A DNA stretch of 64,000 nt. Source: an uncultured Treponema sp. (GTDB taxonomy: Bacteria; Spirochaetota; Spirochaetia; Treponematales; Treponemataceae). A model generated the notes under the pieces. It ran no database searches and was not told the origin of the DNA. It worked only from the letters and a program-made list of their open reading frames with translations. How positions within the stretch are numbered: the stretch's first letter is position 1; each line of letters starts with the position of its first letter. Shown piece after piece: positions 16,734 to 24,320 of the stretch. Position numbers and translations under genes: made by a program. The stretch spans positions 44,939 to 108,938 of the forward strand of contig CAMHMJ010000006.1 in the NCBI GenBank assembly GCA_946186185.1, written 5' to 3'.

Positions 16734-17762
16734 TCAGTGAACTGAAATTTTGTTTACTGCCTTGTCTACAACATAAAGTGTAAGTGTAGAATTCTTTGGA
16801 ACCTTGTAAGGAATGCTTACGCTTCCACCTGTGTGGTTGAATGAGAGAAGTGTGTAGGTTCCTTCTTCTTCAGTTGTAACATCCACGCGCATTGGAACAG
16901 GATATGGATAATCTGTTACATCAGAGCGGAAGATGCCGTAAACGTCAGTTTCCTTTGGATCCTTTGCAGGGAAGGCGAATTCAACGCTCATTCGGGTGTA
17001 GTTCTTGATGAATTCTCCTTCGAATTCCTGCTGGCCTACAACAGTTCCTGCTTTTTCTGAACCGGAAGCGGTGTGGCTTTCAAAATCAAAAATGATTCTG
17101 CTTCTTGAAATTGTCTGAAGCATATCGTTTACAGAAGCGCCCTTTAAGAAAGGTACTCTTGTGTTGTCAAAGTTAGGTCCGCGGCTTACTACAAGCTTTA
17201 ATGTAATCGGCTCAGAAATCTCAGTTCCTTCTTCCGGATCCTGTTCAAGAATTGTTCCTGCATCGCTTACATCGGCCTTGTATTCAGGGTTTGCAAGAAC
17301 GATGAGAGGTTTTACAGAACCCGCAAAGAGTGTCTGCAGCTTGAGTTTAAGCTCGTCATAGTTCATTCCGATGTAATTTTCAACCTTGTCTACAATTACA
17401 CCGCGGCTTACAACAAGGGAAACCCGGCTGTAACCTTTTACGATTGAACCGGCACCCGGTGTCTGGTCAAGAATTGTGCCTTCATCTCCCGGATTTTCTG
17501 AATATCGGAGGGTGATTTTAGGATAAAGTTCCTTGTTCTGCATTTCAATCAAAGCGTCAGTAAGTGCTTTTCCCTTTACATCCGGAACCATTACTTCTTC
17601 CGGGCCACGGACGTGAATAAAGAACACGGCGAGGCAGGCACATGTCATAAGGATAATTGCAGTTACGACTGTTAAAACCAGGGCAAGAGTGCTTGTCTGG
17701 AGTTTTTCTAAAATTTCATGAAAACTAATGCGGGAAGGCTTGAATTTATTCTTGATATCCAT
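16734..17762 (-). CDS. PASTA-domain membrane protein
   Basis: Single-pass inner-membrane protein with three extracytoplasmic PASTA repeats. Residues 1-28 are cytoplasmic, 29-52 form the membrane helix (LALVLTVVTAIILMTCACLAVFF), and PASTA units follow at ~58-120 (VMVPDVKGKALTDALIEM), ~125-195 (NYIGMNYDELKLKLQ) and ~200-265 (RVPFLKGASVNDML). PASTA domains elsewhere bind peptidoglycan or muropeptides as part of Ser/Thr kinases or PBPs; neither a kinase nor a PBP domain is present here. The last ~70 residues form an extra beta-rich region. The gene follows fmt but has its own start-proximal promoter, predicting a leaderless transcript. Confidence 0.87.
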   Translation of the reverse strand: MDIKNKFKPSRISFHEILEKLQTSTLALVLTVVTAIILMTCACLAVFFIHVRGPEEVMVPDVKGKALTDALIEMQNKELYPKITLRYSENPGDEGTILDQTPGAGSIVKGYSRVSLVVSRGVIVDKVENYIGMNYDELKLKLQTLFAGSVKPLIVLANPEYKADVSDAGTILEQDPEEGTEISEPITLKLVVSRGPNFDNTRVPFLKGASVNDMLQTISRSRIIFDFESHTASGSEKAGTVVGQQEFEGEFIKNYTRMSVEFAFPAKDPKETDVYGIFRSDVTDYPYPVPMRVDVTTEEEGTYTLLSFNHTGGSVSIPYKVPKNSTLTLYVVDKAVNKISVH

Positions 17763-17768
17763 AGCCCT

Positions 17769-17797
17769 ATATTAGCATTTTTCAGGATTGTTCGCAA
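17769..17797 (-). promoter_or_regulatory. Start-proximal promoter of the PASTA gene
   Basis: Minus strand: TTGCGA (17792-17797), 17-base spacer, TAATAT (17769-17774) with TGC just upstream, then six bases to the ATG. The AGGG in the gap is too close to the ATG for a normal ribosome site. Confidence 0.6.
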
Positions 17798-17844
17798 TGC
17801 TCGCAGTATGCTGTGTCACAGAACATCCTGCGGGGCAGAACATC

Positions 17845-18861
17845 TTAGTCTAAAACAGAGCCGATGAAGTTTCGGGAACCGTTCATGAAGGACTTGTAAT
17901 CCATTTCATTTTTTCCCTGCTTCTGAAGGCGGGTTATGGCGTAAAAGCCTGTTCCGCACTCAATAAGGATTCCTTTTCCCTTTACGAAGGCGCTTACTCT
18001 GCCAGGTGTTCTGGCGCTGCGTTTTTCTTCCTCAATTTTTTGTGCTGCAGGTGCGCCGTTTATGAGGGAAAGTGCTTCTTCTTCAGTTACCGGAAGGCCT
18101 TCAAGAATTTTTAAGGTGCCTTCGCTGTTTTGCGTCCATGCGCAGGGATTTGAAAAATAGCCCCGAACCTTTGCATCGATTTCAAGGGCACTTTCCCTCC
18201 AGTTCAGGCGGGCGTCCTCTTTTTTTATCATTGAGGTGTAGCTGGCATTCCCTTCCTGAACTTTTCCTTCCGGCAGGTTCATGGTTTTTGAAAGGTCTGT
18301 AAGTATGCGGGTTAATTCTTCTCCGCCCCATGCTGCAGCGTCGTTCAATAGAGAGAAGGCTGTTTCTTTGCCGGAAAGCTTTACTTCTTCCTGACTCAAA
18401 AGGTTTCCTTCATCCATTTTTGGACTTACCTTCTGGATTGAAAAAGCCGTTGTTTCGTTTCTGTTTAGGATTGCGGCGTTTACCGGAGTGCAGCCCCTGT
18501 ATTCTGGAAGACGGGAAGGGTGCAGGTTAATTCCGCCGAATTTAAATAGCGCCATGAATCTCGGTCCGAAAATGTGTCCGTAGGCAAAACAGACTAAGAT
18601 ATCTGGCTTTACGGCAGCAACGGCTTCCCGGGCTGGTGTATCAAGATGTTCCGGGTTAAAAACCGGAATATTATAGCTTTGTGCAAGAGTTTCAACCGGG
18701 GTTGGTACCGGAGTTTTGTGGCGTCCCTGCACGGAAGGTGCATTTGTAAGAACACCGCAGATTCTGAAAGCCGTGGAAGGCTCTGAATTAGAGTTTTTTA
18801 TGAGAATTTCCAAGGTTTTTGCAGATGCCTCCGGGCTTCCTGCATAAAGAACATTAATCAT
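17845..18861 (-). CDS. fmt: Methionyl-tRNA formyltransferase
   Basis: Formylates Met-tRNAfMet using 10-formyl-THF before initiation. The N-terminal domain has INVLYAGSPEASAKTLEIL, the folate-binding/catalytic stretch FGGINLHPSRLPEYRGCTPV with the conserved H-P-S-x-L-P, and FSIQKVSPKMDEGNLL with the catalytic Asp region. The C-terminal OB-like domain ends with GRNFIGSVLD. Length 338 is slightly long, with a charged insert near residue 280 (AAQKIEEEKRSART). GGAG precedes the ATG. def lies upstream on the same strand, as in many bacteria, but a family A repeat occupies the gap. Confidence 0.94.
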   Translation of the reverse strand: MINVLYAGSPEASAKTLEILIKNSNSEPSTAFRICGVLTNAPSVQGRHKTPVPTPVETLAQSYNIPVFNPEHLDTPAREAVAAVKPDILVCFAYGHIFGPRFMALFKFGGINLHPSRLPEYRGCTPVNAAILNRNETTAFSIQKVSPKMDEGNLLSQEEVKLSGKETAFSLLNDAAAWGGEELTRILTDLSKTMNLPEGKVQEGNASYTSMIKKEDARLNWRESALEIDAKVRGYFSNPCAWTQNSEGTLKILEGLPVTEEEALSLINGAPAAQKIEEEKRSARTPGRVSAFVKGKGILIECGTGFYAITRLQKQGKNEMDYKSFMNGSRNFIGSVLD

Positions 18862-18884
18862 AGGGCCTCCATATTAATAAACTT

Positions 18885-19112
18885 AATTTCGAGTTTTATA
18901 AGTCTTAATTAAAAAATTGGCTCTCAGCGGGAACCCTGTTTGAAAAAACGGCAGTACCGCTTCGCGGTGGCTGAGTGTTTTTCCTAACGGGTAGTCACGA
19001 GTCGCTCCACAAGTGCCAATGCAAGCATTGTCATTTGCTCCGCTTTGTCGTGCCTTCCAAACAGGAACCCCGCTTACGCCAATTTTATACTAGTTTTTTC
19101 AAACTCGAAATT
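18885..19112. repeat. Family A structured element, long form, copy A1
   Basis: Outer arms AATTTCGAGTTT (18885-18896) and AAACTCGAAATT (19101-19112) are exact reverse complements. Inner ends AAAATTGGC (about 18913-18921) and GCCAATTTT (19078-19086). Internal pairs include AGCGGG/CCCGCT, CCTGTTTG/CAAACAGG, the hairpin TACCGC-TTC-GCGGTG and CAATGC/GCATTG. It fills the space between def and fmt. Confidence 0.87.
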
Positions 19113-19131
19113 ACGGTTATTTACTTCGAGT

Positions 19132-19707
19132 TTACTTATTTTTCTTAGCTTCTTTAGCGGCGATTTTGGCGGCAATTCGGCGTTCTTTGGCTTCTTTTTC
19201 CTTTTTCTTCTGTTCAGCCCGCTCGGCCCGCTTTTTGAACTGCTCTTCGGTTTTTTTTGCGAATTCCGGGTCGCCCCGGTCAATGAAAAGCTTTCCGTCC
19301 AGGTGGTCGTTTTCGTGCTGAATGATTCTTGCAAGAAGACCGTCAGCTTCAAGGGTAAAAGGCTTTCCTTTTTCATTCAGAGCCTGAACAGTTACCTTTG
19401 CAGGGCGTTGGATTGTTTCGTAAACCTGAGGAATGCTTAAACAGCCTTCATCGTAGTCGCACATTTCCTGTGAAGTCTGGATAATCTGCGGATTTATGAA
19501 AACGCGGCGGACATCATCGTCGGCAATAACAACAAAAAGTCGTTTTGAAATTCCTGCCTGTGGGCCGGCAAGTCCAACTCCGTCTGCTTCAATCATTGCG
19601 TCAAACATTTCGTCCAGAAATGCCCGGAGTTCATCGTTTATTTCTTCAGGTTTTACAGGTTCTGCAACCTTTCGTAAAATTTCTTCACCAAGTTTTGTAA
19701 TTCTCAT
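19132..19707 (-). CDS. def: Peptide deformylase with charged C-terminal tail
   Basis: Removes the N-formyl group from nascent proteins; metal-dependent. All three family motifs are seen: GVGLAGPQAG near residue 43, EGCLSIP near 88 with the metal-binding Cys, and QHENDHLDG near 130 with the two His ligands and the catalytic Glu. The enzyme core ends near residue 150. A ~40-residue tail made almost entirely of Lys, Glu, Ala and Arg (EQKKKEKEAKERRIAAKIAA) follows; it is absent from most deformylases and could contact the ribosome. CGAGGT precedes the ATG. The gene is upstream of fmt on the same strand. Confidence 0.95.
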   Translation of the reverse strand: MRITKLGEEILRKVAEPVKPEEINDELRAFLDEMFDAMIEADGVGLAGPQAGISKRLFVVIADDDVRRVFINPQIIQTSQEMCDYDEGCLSIPQVYETIQRPAKVTVQALNEKGKPFTLEADGLLARIIQHENDHLDGKLFIDRGDPEFAKKTEEQFKKRAERAEQKKKEKEAKERRIAAKIAAKEAKKNK

Positions 19708-19732
19708 AATTACCTCGTTCTATAATATAAAA

Positions 19733-20818
19733 TCAGAATGCAAGTTCTGCAAGACCCACGGAAAGTGGAAGGAAGAGCACGCAGAGAACGCTTGTTGTCA
19801 TGCAGATCAGGGCTGAATAGGATTCATCCTTATTAAAAATTACTGCCATGCTGGAAACGCTCATGGCAGCCGGACACAGGCTTGCGATAAAGACAACATA
19901 GCAGATGAGCCGGATATCCTGAACCGTCGGGAACAGATTGTAAACCCCGAACACCAGGGCAAAAACTGCCAGTGCTTCAAGAATATATTTTACAAAGGCA
20001 ACCCGGATAAGGCGTTTTGTGTAGCCGGTATTCTGAGTCTTTTTGAAATTTGCAAAGAGCATTCCAAGAAGAATCATGGCCATGGCGGTGTTCATTGAAC
20101 CTACCAGTTTTACGGGTTTTGAAAGCACATCCGGAAGCCTGAAGGGCAGGCAGAAGATCACAATTCCCAGAACAACGGAAATGATGTTTGGGTTTGTAAG
20201 GATTTTTACCAGTTTTACCCGTCCCGCCATCAGAAAATATCCGTAGGTCCAGACTGCAATATTGAAGGTTGTGATGTAGGCAAGAAGGTAGAAAACGCCT
20301 TCTTCTCCAAGAACGCCGCTTATTAAAGGAATTCCGATAAAGCCGCAGTTTGAAAGAACAATGGACATTTTGTCGATGACATCCAGGGATTTCTGCTTTA
20401 AAGCAAGTTCACCGGCTGAAGAACCGGATTCGATGCTTGAAGTGGCGGCAGAACTGTCGGCTTCCGGGGAAGAACAGTGCTCTTTCGGGGAAGTTCCGCT
20501 TTCAGAAGACTGCGAACGGGTGTTGGCGGCAGCCACTGCTTTTTCCTTCCTTGTTCTGATAAAAATGAATGCAATAAGCGCCATTATAACATGTGCTGAA
20601 AGGGAAAGCGCAAAAACAAAGCCAAAGCTCTTCAGCTTTCCAATGTCAAAATCAAGGTCAAAGTGGCTCAAAATCAGGCACGGATTGATGTACAGAAGAA
20701 GCATTTTGCTTACATACTGCTGTTCCGTTTTTCCGAATTTAAACGCCTTTGTAATTCCAAAACTGCTTGCGGCAATTATCAGCATGATTACAAGCTGCTT
20801 AATAACGAGTAAATACAT
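19733..20818 (-). CDS. AEC-family (auxin efflux carrier) membrane transporter
   Basis: Predicted inner-membrane carrier with ten membrane helices in two halves. The N-terminal half has LLLYINPCLILSHFDLDF, and the C-terminal half ILLGMLFANFKK and SLCPAAMSVSSMAVIF, typical of AEC/malonate-type permeases. Substrate unknown. The loop joining the halves (residues ~97-150, about 20370-20530) is a Ser/Thr/Ala-rich low-complexity stretch (SQSSESGTSPKEHCSSPEAD), longer than in usual members. AAGG precedes the ATG. def begins 26 bases downstream of its stop but has its own ribosome site. Confidence 0.82.
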   Translation of the reverse strand: MYLLVIKQLVIMLIIAASSFGITKAFKFGKTEQQYVSKMLLLYINPCLILSHFDLDFDIGKLKSFGFVFALSLSAHVIMALIAFIFIRTRKEKAVAAANTRSQSSESGTSPKEHCSSPEADSSAATSSIESGSSAGELALKQKSLDVIDKMSIVLSNCGFIGIPLISGVLGEEGVFYLLAYITTFNIAVWTYGYFLMAGRVKLVKILTNPNIISVVLGIVIFCLPFRLPDVLSKPVKLVGSMNTAMAMILLGMLFANFKKTQNTGYTKRLIRVAFVKYILEALAVFALVFGVYNLFPTVQDIRLICYVVFIASLCPAAMSVSSMAVIFNKDESYSALICMTTSVLCVLFLPLSVGLAELAF

Positions 20819-20932
20819 TTTTTTTCCTTAAGTTTCGAACTGGGGAGGAGCCCGCATTTCGCCAGCATTTATGCTGCACCCTCCCGACATTTTTACTAAT
20901 ATAAATATAATTCAGAAGTCCAGAGCTGAAGT

Positions 20933-22300
20933 CTATTCACCCAGCCGGATTCTGGCGGCTCTTGCGTGTGCTGCAAGACCTTCTGCATCTCCCAGAGCTC
21001 CTGCTGCAACGGCAGATTTTTTCATTCCTTCAGAGCCCTTGTCAGCCCGGAGGGTTGTAACAGTTTTTAAAAATACCCTTACGCTTAATCCTCCGCTGTA
21101 ACGGGCAGCTCCGCTTGTAGGAAGGGTGTGGTTCAGACCTGCTGCATAATCTCCAAAAACTTCTGCGCTGTTGTGGCCGATAAAGAGAGAACCGTAATTT
21201 CTTACCAGCTTTTCGATTTTGTCCCGCTCTTTTCCTTCTTCCATTGCAAGCTCCAGGTGTTCCGGAGCCTTCCTGTTTGCAAGCTCTGCAGCCTGTTCGT
21301 AGGAGTCAGCGATAATGATAAGTCCCTGACTGTCTATGGAAGCCCGGGCTGTCTGTGCAGTAGAAAGAGTTAAAAGCTGCTTTTCGATTTCTTCGCTTAC
21401 TTTTTTAGCAAAAGCTTCGTTTGTGCAGACCATTACCGGCTGTGCTACTACATCGTGTTCTGCCTGTGCAAGCAAATCTGCGGCAACCCATGCCGGATTT
21501 GCAGAATCGTCTGCGATAATAAAGACTTCGGTAGGTCCAGCAATCATTTCGATTCCCACCTTTCCGTAGACTTCCTTTTTTGCCGCTGCAACAAATCTGT
21601 TTCCAGGTCCAACGATTACGCTGGCTTCCGGAATACTTTCCGTTCCGTATGCCATAGCCGCAATGGCCTGACTTCCGCCGCAGGCATATACCTTTTTACA
21701 GCCGCAAATCCATGCCGCCGCCATAATTCCTTCGTCGGCATAAGGCTTTCCGCCGGTGAATGCCTTTCCTGGAAGACCAAGACCTGCTTTTTCAGCGGCA
21801 GACCTGTCATCCGGGTGAACGCGAGGCGGAGTACACATAACTATTTCATCAACCCCTGCGGCTTTTGCAGGAGTTACCGTCATTACAACCGTCGAAAGGA
21901 GCGGAAATCGTCCTGCAGGAACATAAACGCCTGCCCGTTCCACAGGAATCGTCTTCTGACCGGTAAAAAGTCCCGGGGTGAGCTCCATTTCAAAATTGTC
22001 GAAAGATTCTTTCTGCCGTGTGGCAAATTTCAAAGCCAGTTCGTGAGAATAGCAGAGTGCATCGTAGGTTTCCGGATGTTCTTTTTTGAGTTTTTCGCAT
22101 GCGTTTTTAAGCTCTTCTTCAGGAATTAAAAAAGAAGCAGGAGAGCTTACATCAAATTTCTGGGCGTATCGTTTAAGCGCCTCATCACCGTTTTCGATTA
22201 CATCTTTTATGACGGTTTTTACAACCTGGTCCGTGTCAGTAAAGTTCCGGCCCGTAAACCAGCTTCCGTCAATCTCGTTTGCTTTAAGAATCTTTATCAT
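20933..22300 (-). CDS. hisD: Histidinol dehydrogenase
   Basis: Catalyses the last two oxidation steps to L-histidine; Zn and NAD dependent. Motifs include VERAGVYVPAGRFPLLSTVVMT near residue 118, VYACGGSQAIAAMAYGT near 200, IVGPGNRFVAAAK near 225, AGPTEVFIIAD near 250, LLAQAEHDVVAQ near 272 with the metal-binding Gln/His, and APEHLELAME and NHTLPTSGAARYSGGL near 350-415. Length 455 is slightly long. No other his genes are adjacent, so the pathway genes are scattered. The start has no Shine-Dalgarno and a promoter ends nine bases upstream, suggesting a leaderless mRNA. Confidence 0.95.
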   Translation of the reverse strand: MIKILKANEIDGSWFTGRNFTDTDQVVKTVIKDVIENGDEALKRYAQKFDVSSPASFLIPEEELKNACEKLKKEHPETYDALCYSHELALKFATRQKESFDNFEMELTPGLFTGQKTIPVERAGVYVPAGRFPLLSTVVMTVTPAKAAGVDEIVMCTPPRVHPDDRSAAEKAGLGLPGKAFTGGKPYADEGIMAAAWICGCKKVYACGGSQAIAAMAYGTESIPEASVIVGPGNRFVAAAKKEVYGKVGIEMIAGPTEVFIIADDSANPAWVAADLLAQAEHDVVAQPVMVCTNEAFAKKVSEEIEKQLLTLSTAQTARASIDSQGLIIIADSYEQAAELANRKAPEHLELAMEEGKERDKIEKLVRNYGSLFIGHNSAEVFGDYAAGLNHTLPTSGAARYSGGLSVRVFLKTVTTLRADKGSEGMKKSAVAAGALGDAEGLAAHARAARIRLGE

Positions 22301-22309
22301 AGTGAGGCT

Positions 22310-22338
22310 ATTTTAGTGATTTTTTTGATTCTGTACAA
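22310..22338 (-). promoter_or_regulatory. Start-proximal promoter of hisD
   Basis: Minus strand: TTGTAC (22333-22338), 17-base spacer, TAAAAT (22310-22315), then nine bases to the ATG at 22300. Confidence 0.6.
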
Positions 22339-22354
22339 GAAAGGGCGAATAATA

Positions 22355-22575
22355 GAAAAAAAACAGGGGGCGGCTGGTTTTCCTACGGGTGTTCCAGGGG
22401 CCCGCTCACGCTCGGTCTCCGCGGCTGTCTGTAAAGCATTTTTTACAGTGGTTGAGCCTGTTGTCCGAAGGTGCGATGCAACCATGCGACAGCTTATCCT
22501 GTCAGACAGCCGCTCCGCCTTGCCTCCGGCAACCCCTTCCATACCCGCGCCCGGCCGGGGCTTTCAATTTTTGAT
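22355..22575. repeat. GC-rich structured intergenic island
   Basis: A strongly paired stretch between the Na/Pi symporter end and hisD. GCGGCTGTCTG (22421-22431) pairs perfectly with CAGACAGCCGC (22503-22513). Inside is the hairpin CTGTAAA/TTTACAG, and a second stem around TGTCCG/CGACAG-type sequence. The left flank carries CAGGGGCCCGCTC and the right end CCCGCGCCCGGCCGGGGC. Base composition is clearly higher in G+C than the neighbours. Parts resemble 45240-45370. No coding sense is seen. Confidence 0.55.
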
Positions 22576-22586
22576 TTATCGAAACT

Positions 22587-24233
22587 CTACACCGTCTGAG
22601 CCAGGAGGCTTGAAATGCTGAAGGCGTTGTCACCGATTTTTTCAATCTGGCGGATAAGGTCAAGGTATAAGAGCTCGGCTTTTACGTCGGCGCCGCTTTC
22701 AAGACGCTTTCTTGCGATTTTCTTCAGGTTCTTTCTGAAAAGGTCAATCTGGTCTTCTAGCTCCTGAGCCAGTTCAAGCTTTGCGCTGTCTAAGTGCTTG
22801 TTGATGTTTATGCGGATGAACTGCAGGAACTGTCGGGCCAGCTCTACATAAGGAATCAGGTGTTCCATGTCTTCTTCCGGGAATTTCATCTTCTTTTCGA
22901 TGCTTTTCTGAAGGAGCATACCGGCTGCAAAGCATTCGTCCGTCATTGCTTCAAGGTATTCTATTACCTGGAGCATTATTGAAAGGTTTGTTCTCTGGTT
23001 GTCCGTCATCGGAAGGTGCTGGCAGCTTACGATATATTTTACAATCTGTTCGTGCATCTGGTCGCAGTAGTTTTCTGCATCTTCCAGGCTTTCCATGTGT
23101 TCGTCAATGAACTTTGTATCTCTTTTTGTAAAGCCAATCTGAAGGCGGTCAAACATATTTGTTACAACATCTGTCATATCGGCAATTTCTTTTTCTACCC
23201 GGATAACATGCATTGCAATGCTTTCTTTTCCCACTGAATCCTGGAATTCTAGGTGATAATTTTTGAGCGCAGCATTTTTGTCGTCTTTGATAAGGAATTT
23301 TGTAAGGGCAACCAGCTGTTTTGAGAACGGCAGAAGAACAATAGTGTTCAGGGTTTTGAAAACCGTATGGAGCATTGAAAGCTGTATTGCGATGTTCTTG
23401 CCCGGTGTAATCCACTGTATAAATGAAATAAATGGGGTAAAGAAAATAAGGGCAAGGGTGGTACCAAAAATATTAAAGATTACGTGAATAAGGGCACTTC
23501 GTCTCGCGTCTGCGCAGGAACCAAAGCCCGCCAGAACTGCGTCGATTGTAGAACCGATGTTGCTTCCCAGGGTCATGGCACAGGCCGTTTCCCAGGTAAT
23601 CAGGTTGTTGTATGCCATGGTGATTACGATGGCGCCGAAAGCAGAAGATGAATGCATCAGTGCCGTTATTGCAATACCGATAAGAACGCTGATGATTACC
23701 GAGCCGATTCCCCAGCTCTGCATTTTTGTAAGAAAGGTCAGGTTTGAAGCGTCAAAGCTGAACACATCAGAAAGACCGCTTAATCCAAGGAAAAGAAGGC
23801 CAAAACCCATTATGGCTTCGCCTAAGTTCTTAAATCTTGATTTTTTAGGAAGTGCCAGGAAAAAGCCCAGTCCGAAAATCGGGATGGCAAAGGCTGAAAT
23901 CTTAAAGTTGAAACCGAAGAGGGAAACGATCCAGGCCGTGATTGTAGTTCCGATGTTGGCACCAAAAATTACACCGACTGACTGAGCGAGGGTCAAAAGC
24001 CCTGCATTGATAAAGGTGATTACCATGACCGTTGTAGCCCCGGAAGACTGAATAATCATGGTTATCAATAAACCGGTTAAAATTCCCATGACGGGATTTC
24101 CGGTGAGTTTTGCAAGGGCTCGCTGAAGTTTTTCTCCTGCGCTTTTCTGGACGCCGTCGCTCATAAGGTGCATACCGTAGAGCAGGAAACCAAGGCTTCC
24201 GATAAGCTGCAACAAGGAACTAAAAATATTCAC
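22587..24233 (-). CDS. Na/Pi cotransporter (NptA/PNaS family) with PhoU-like C-terminal domain
   Basis: Inner-membrane sodium:phosphate symporter. Two copies of the family repeat are seen: GLLITMIIQSSGATTVMVITFINAG near residue 55 and ALMHSSSAFGAIVITMAY near 190, each with the Q/H-S-S core. About eight helices lie in residues 1-310. Residues ~335-548 form two PhoU-type helical bundles (RVEKEIADMTDVVTNMF; AELLYLDLIRQIEKIGDNAFSI). Length 548 is normal for this two-domain type. The start codon is GTG at 24233 with no Shine-Dalgarno and a -10 box six bases upstream. Confidence 0.93.
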   Translation of the reverse strand: MNIFSSLLQLIGSLGFLLYGMHLMSDGVQKSAGEKLQRALAKLTGNPVMGILTGLLITMIIQSSGATTVMVITFINAGLLTLAQSVGVIFGANIGTTITAWIVSLFGFNFKISAFAIPIFGLGFFLALPKKSRFKNLGEAIMGFGLLFLGLSGLSDVFSFDASNLTFLTKMQSWGIGSVIISVLIGIAITALMHSSSAFGAIVITMAYNNLITWETACAMTLGSNIGSTIDAVLAGFGSCADARRSALIHVIFNIFGTTLALIFFTPFISFIQWITPGKNIAIQLSMLHTVFKTLNTIVLLPFSKQLVALTKFLIKDDKNAALKNYHLEFQDSVGKESIAMHVIRVEKEIADMTDVVTNMFDRLQIGFTKRDTKFIDEHMESLEDAENYCDQMHEQIVKYIVSCQHLPMTDNQRTNLSIMLQVIEYLEAMTDECFAAGMLLQKSIEKKMKFPEEDMEHLIPYVELARQFLQFIRININKHLDSAKLELAQELEDQIDLFRKNLKKIARKRLESGADVKAELLYLDLIRQIEKIGDNAFSISSLLAQTV

Positions 24234-24239
24234 GGCGTT

Positions 24240-24268
24240 ATTCTATAGAAAAAGCAGTTTTATTTCAA
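24240..24268 (-). promoter_or_regulatory. Start-proximal promoter of the Na/Pi symporter gene
   Basis: Minus strand: TTGAAA (24263-24268), 17-base spacer, TAGAAT (24240-24245), six bases, then the GTG start codon at 24233. Confidence 0.68.
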
Positions 24269-24320
24269 CAATAAACGCGTATCGGCACCTGCCGGGCGCG
24301 TTCCGTGATATACTTTCCTT

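Noticed and set aside
22297..22542. Minus-strand 81-residue reading frame across the GC-rich island
   Set aside because: It reads through strongly paired repeat sequence, has no ribosome site and overlaps the hisD promoter.
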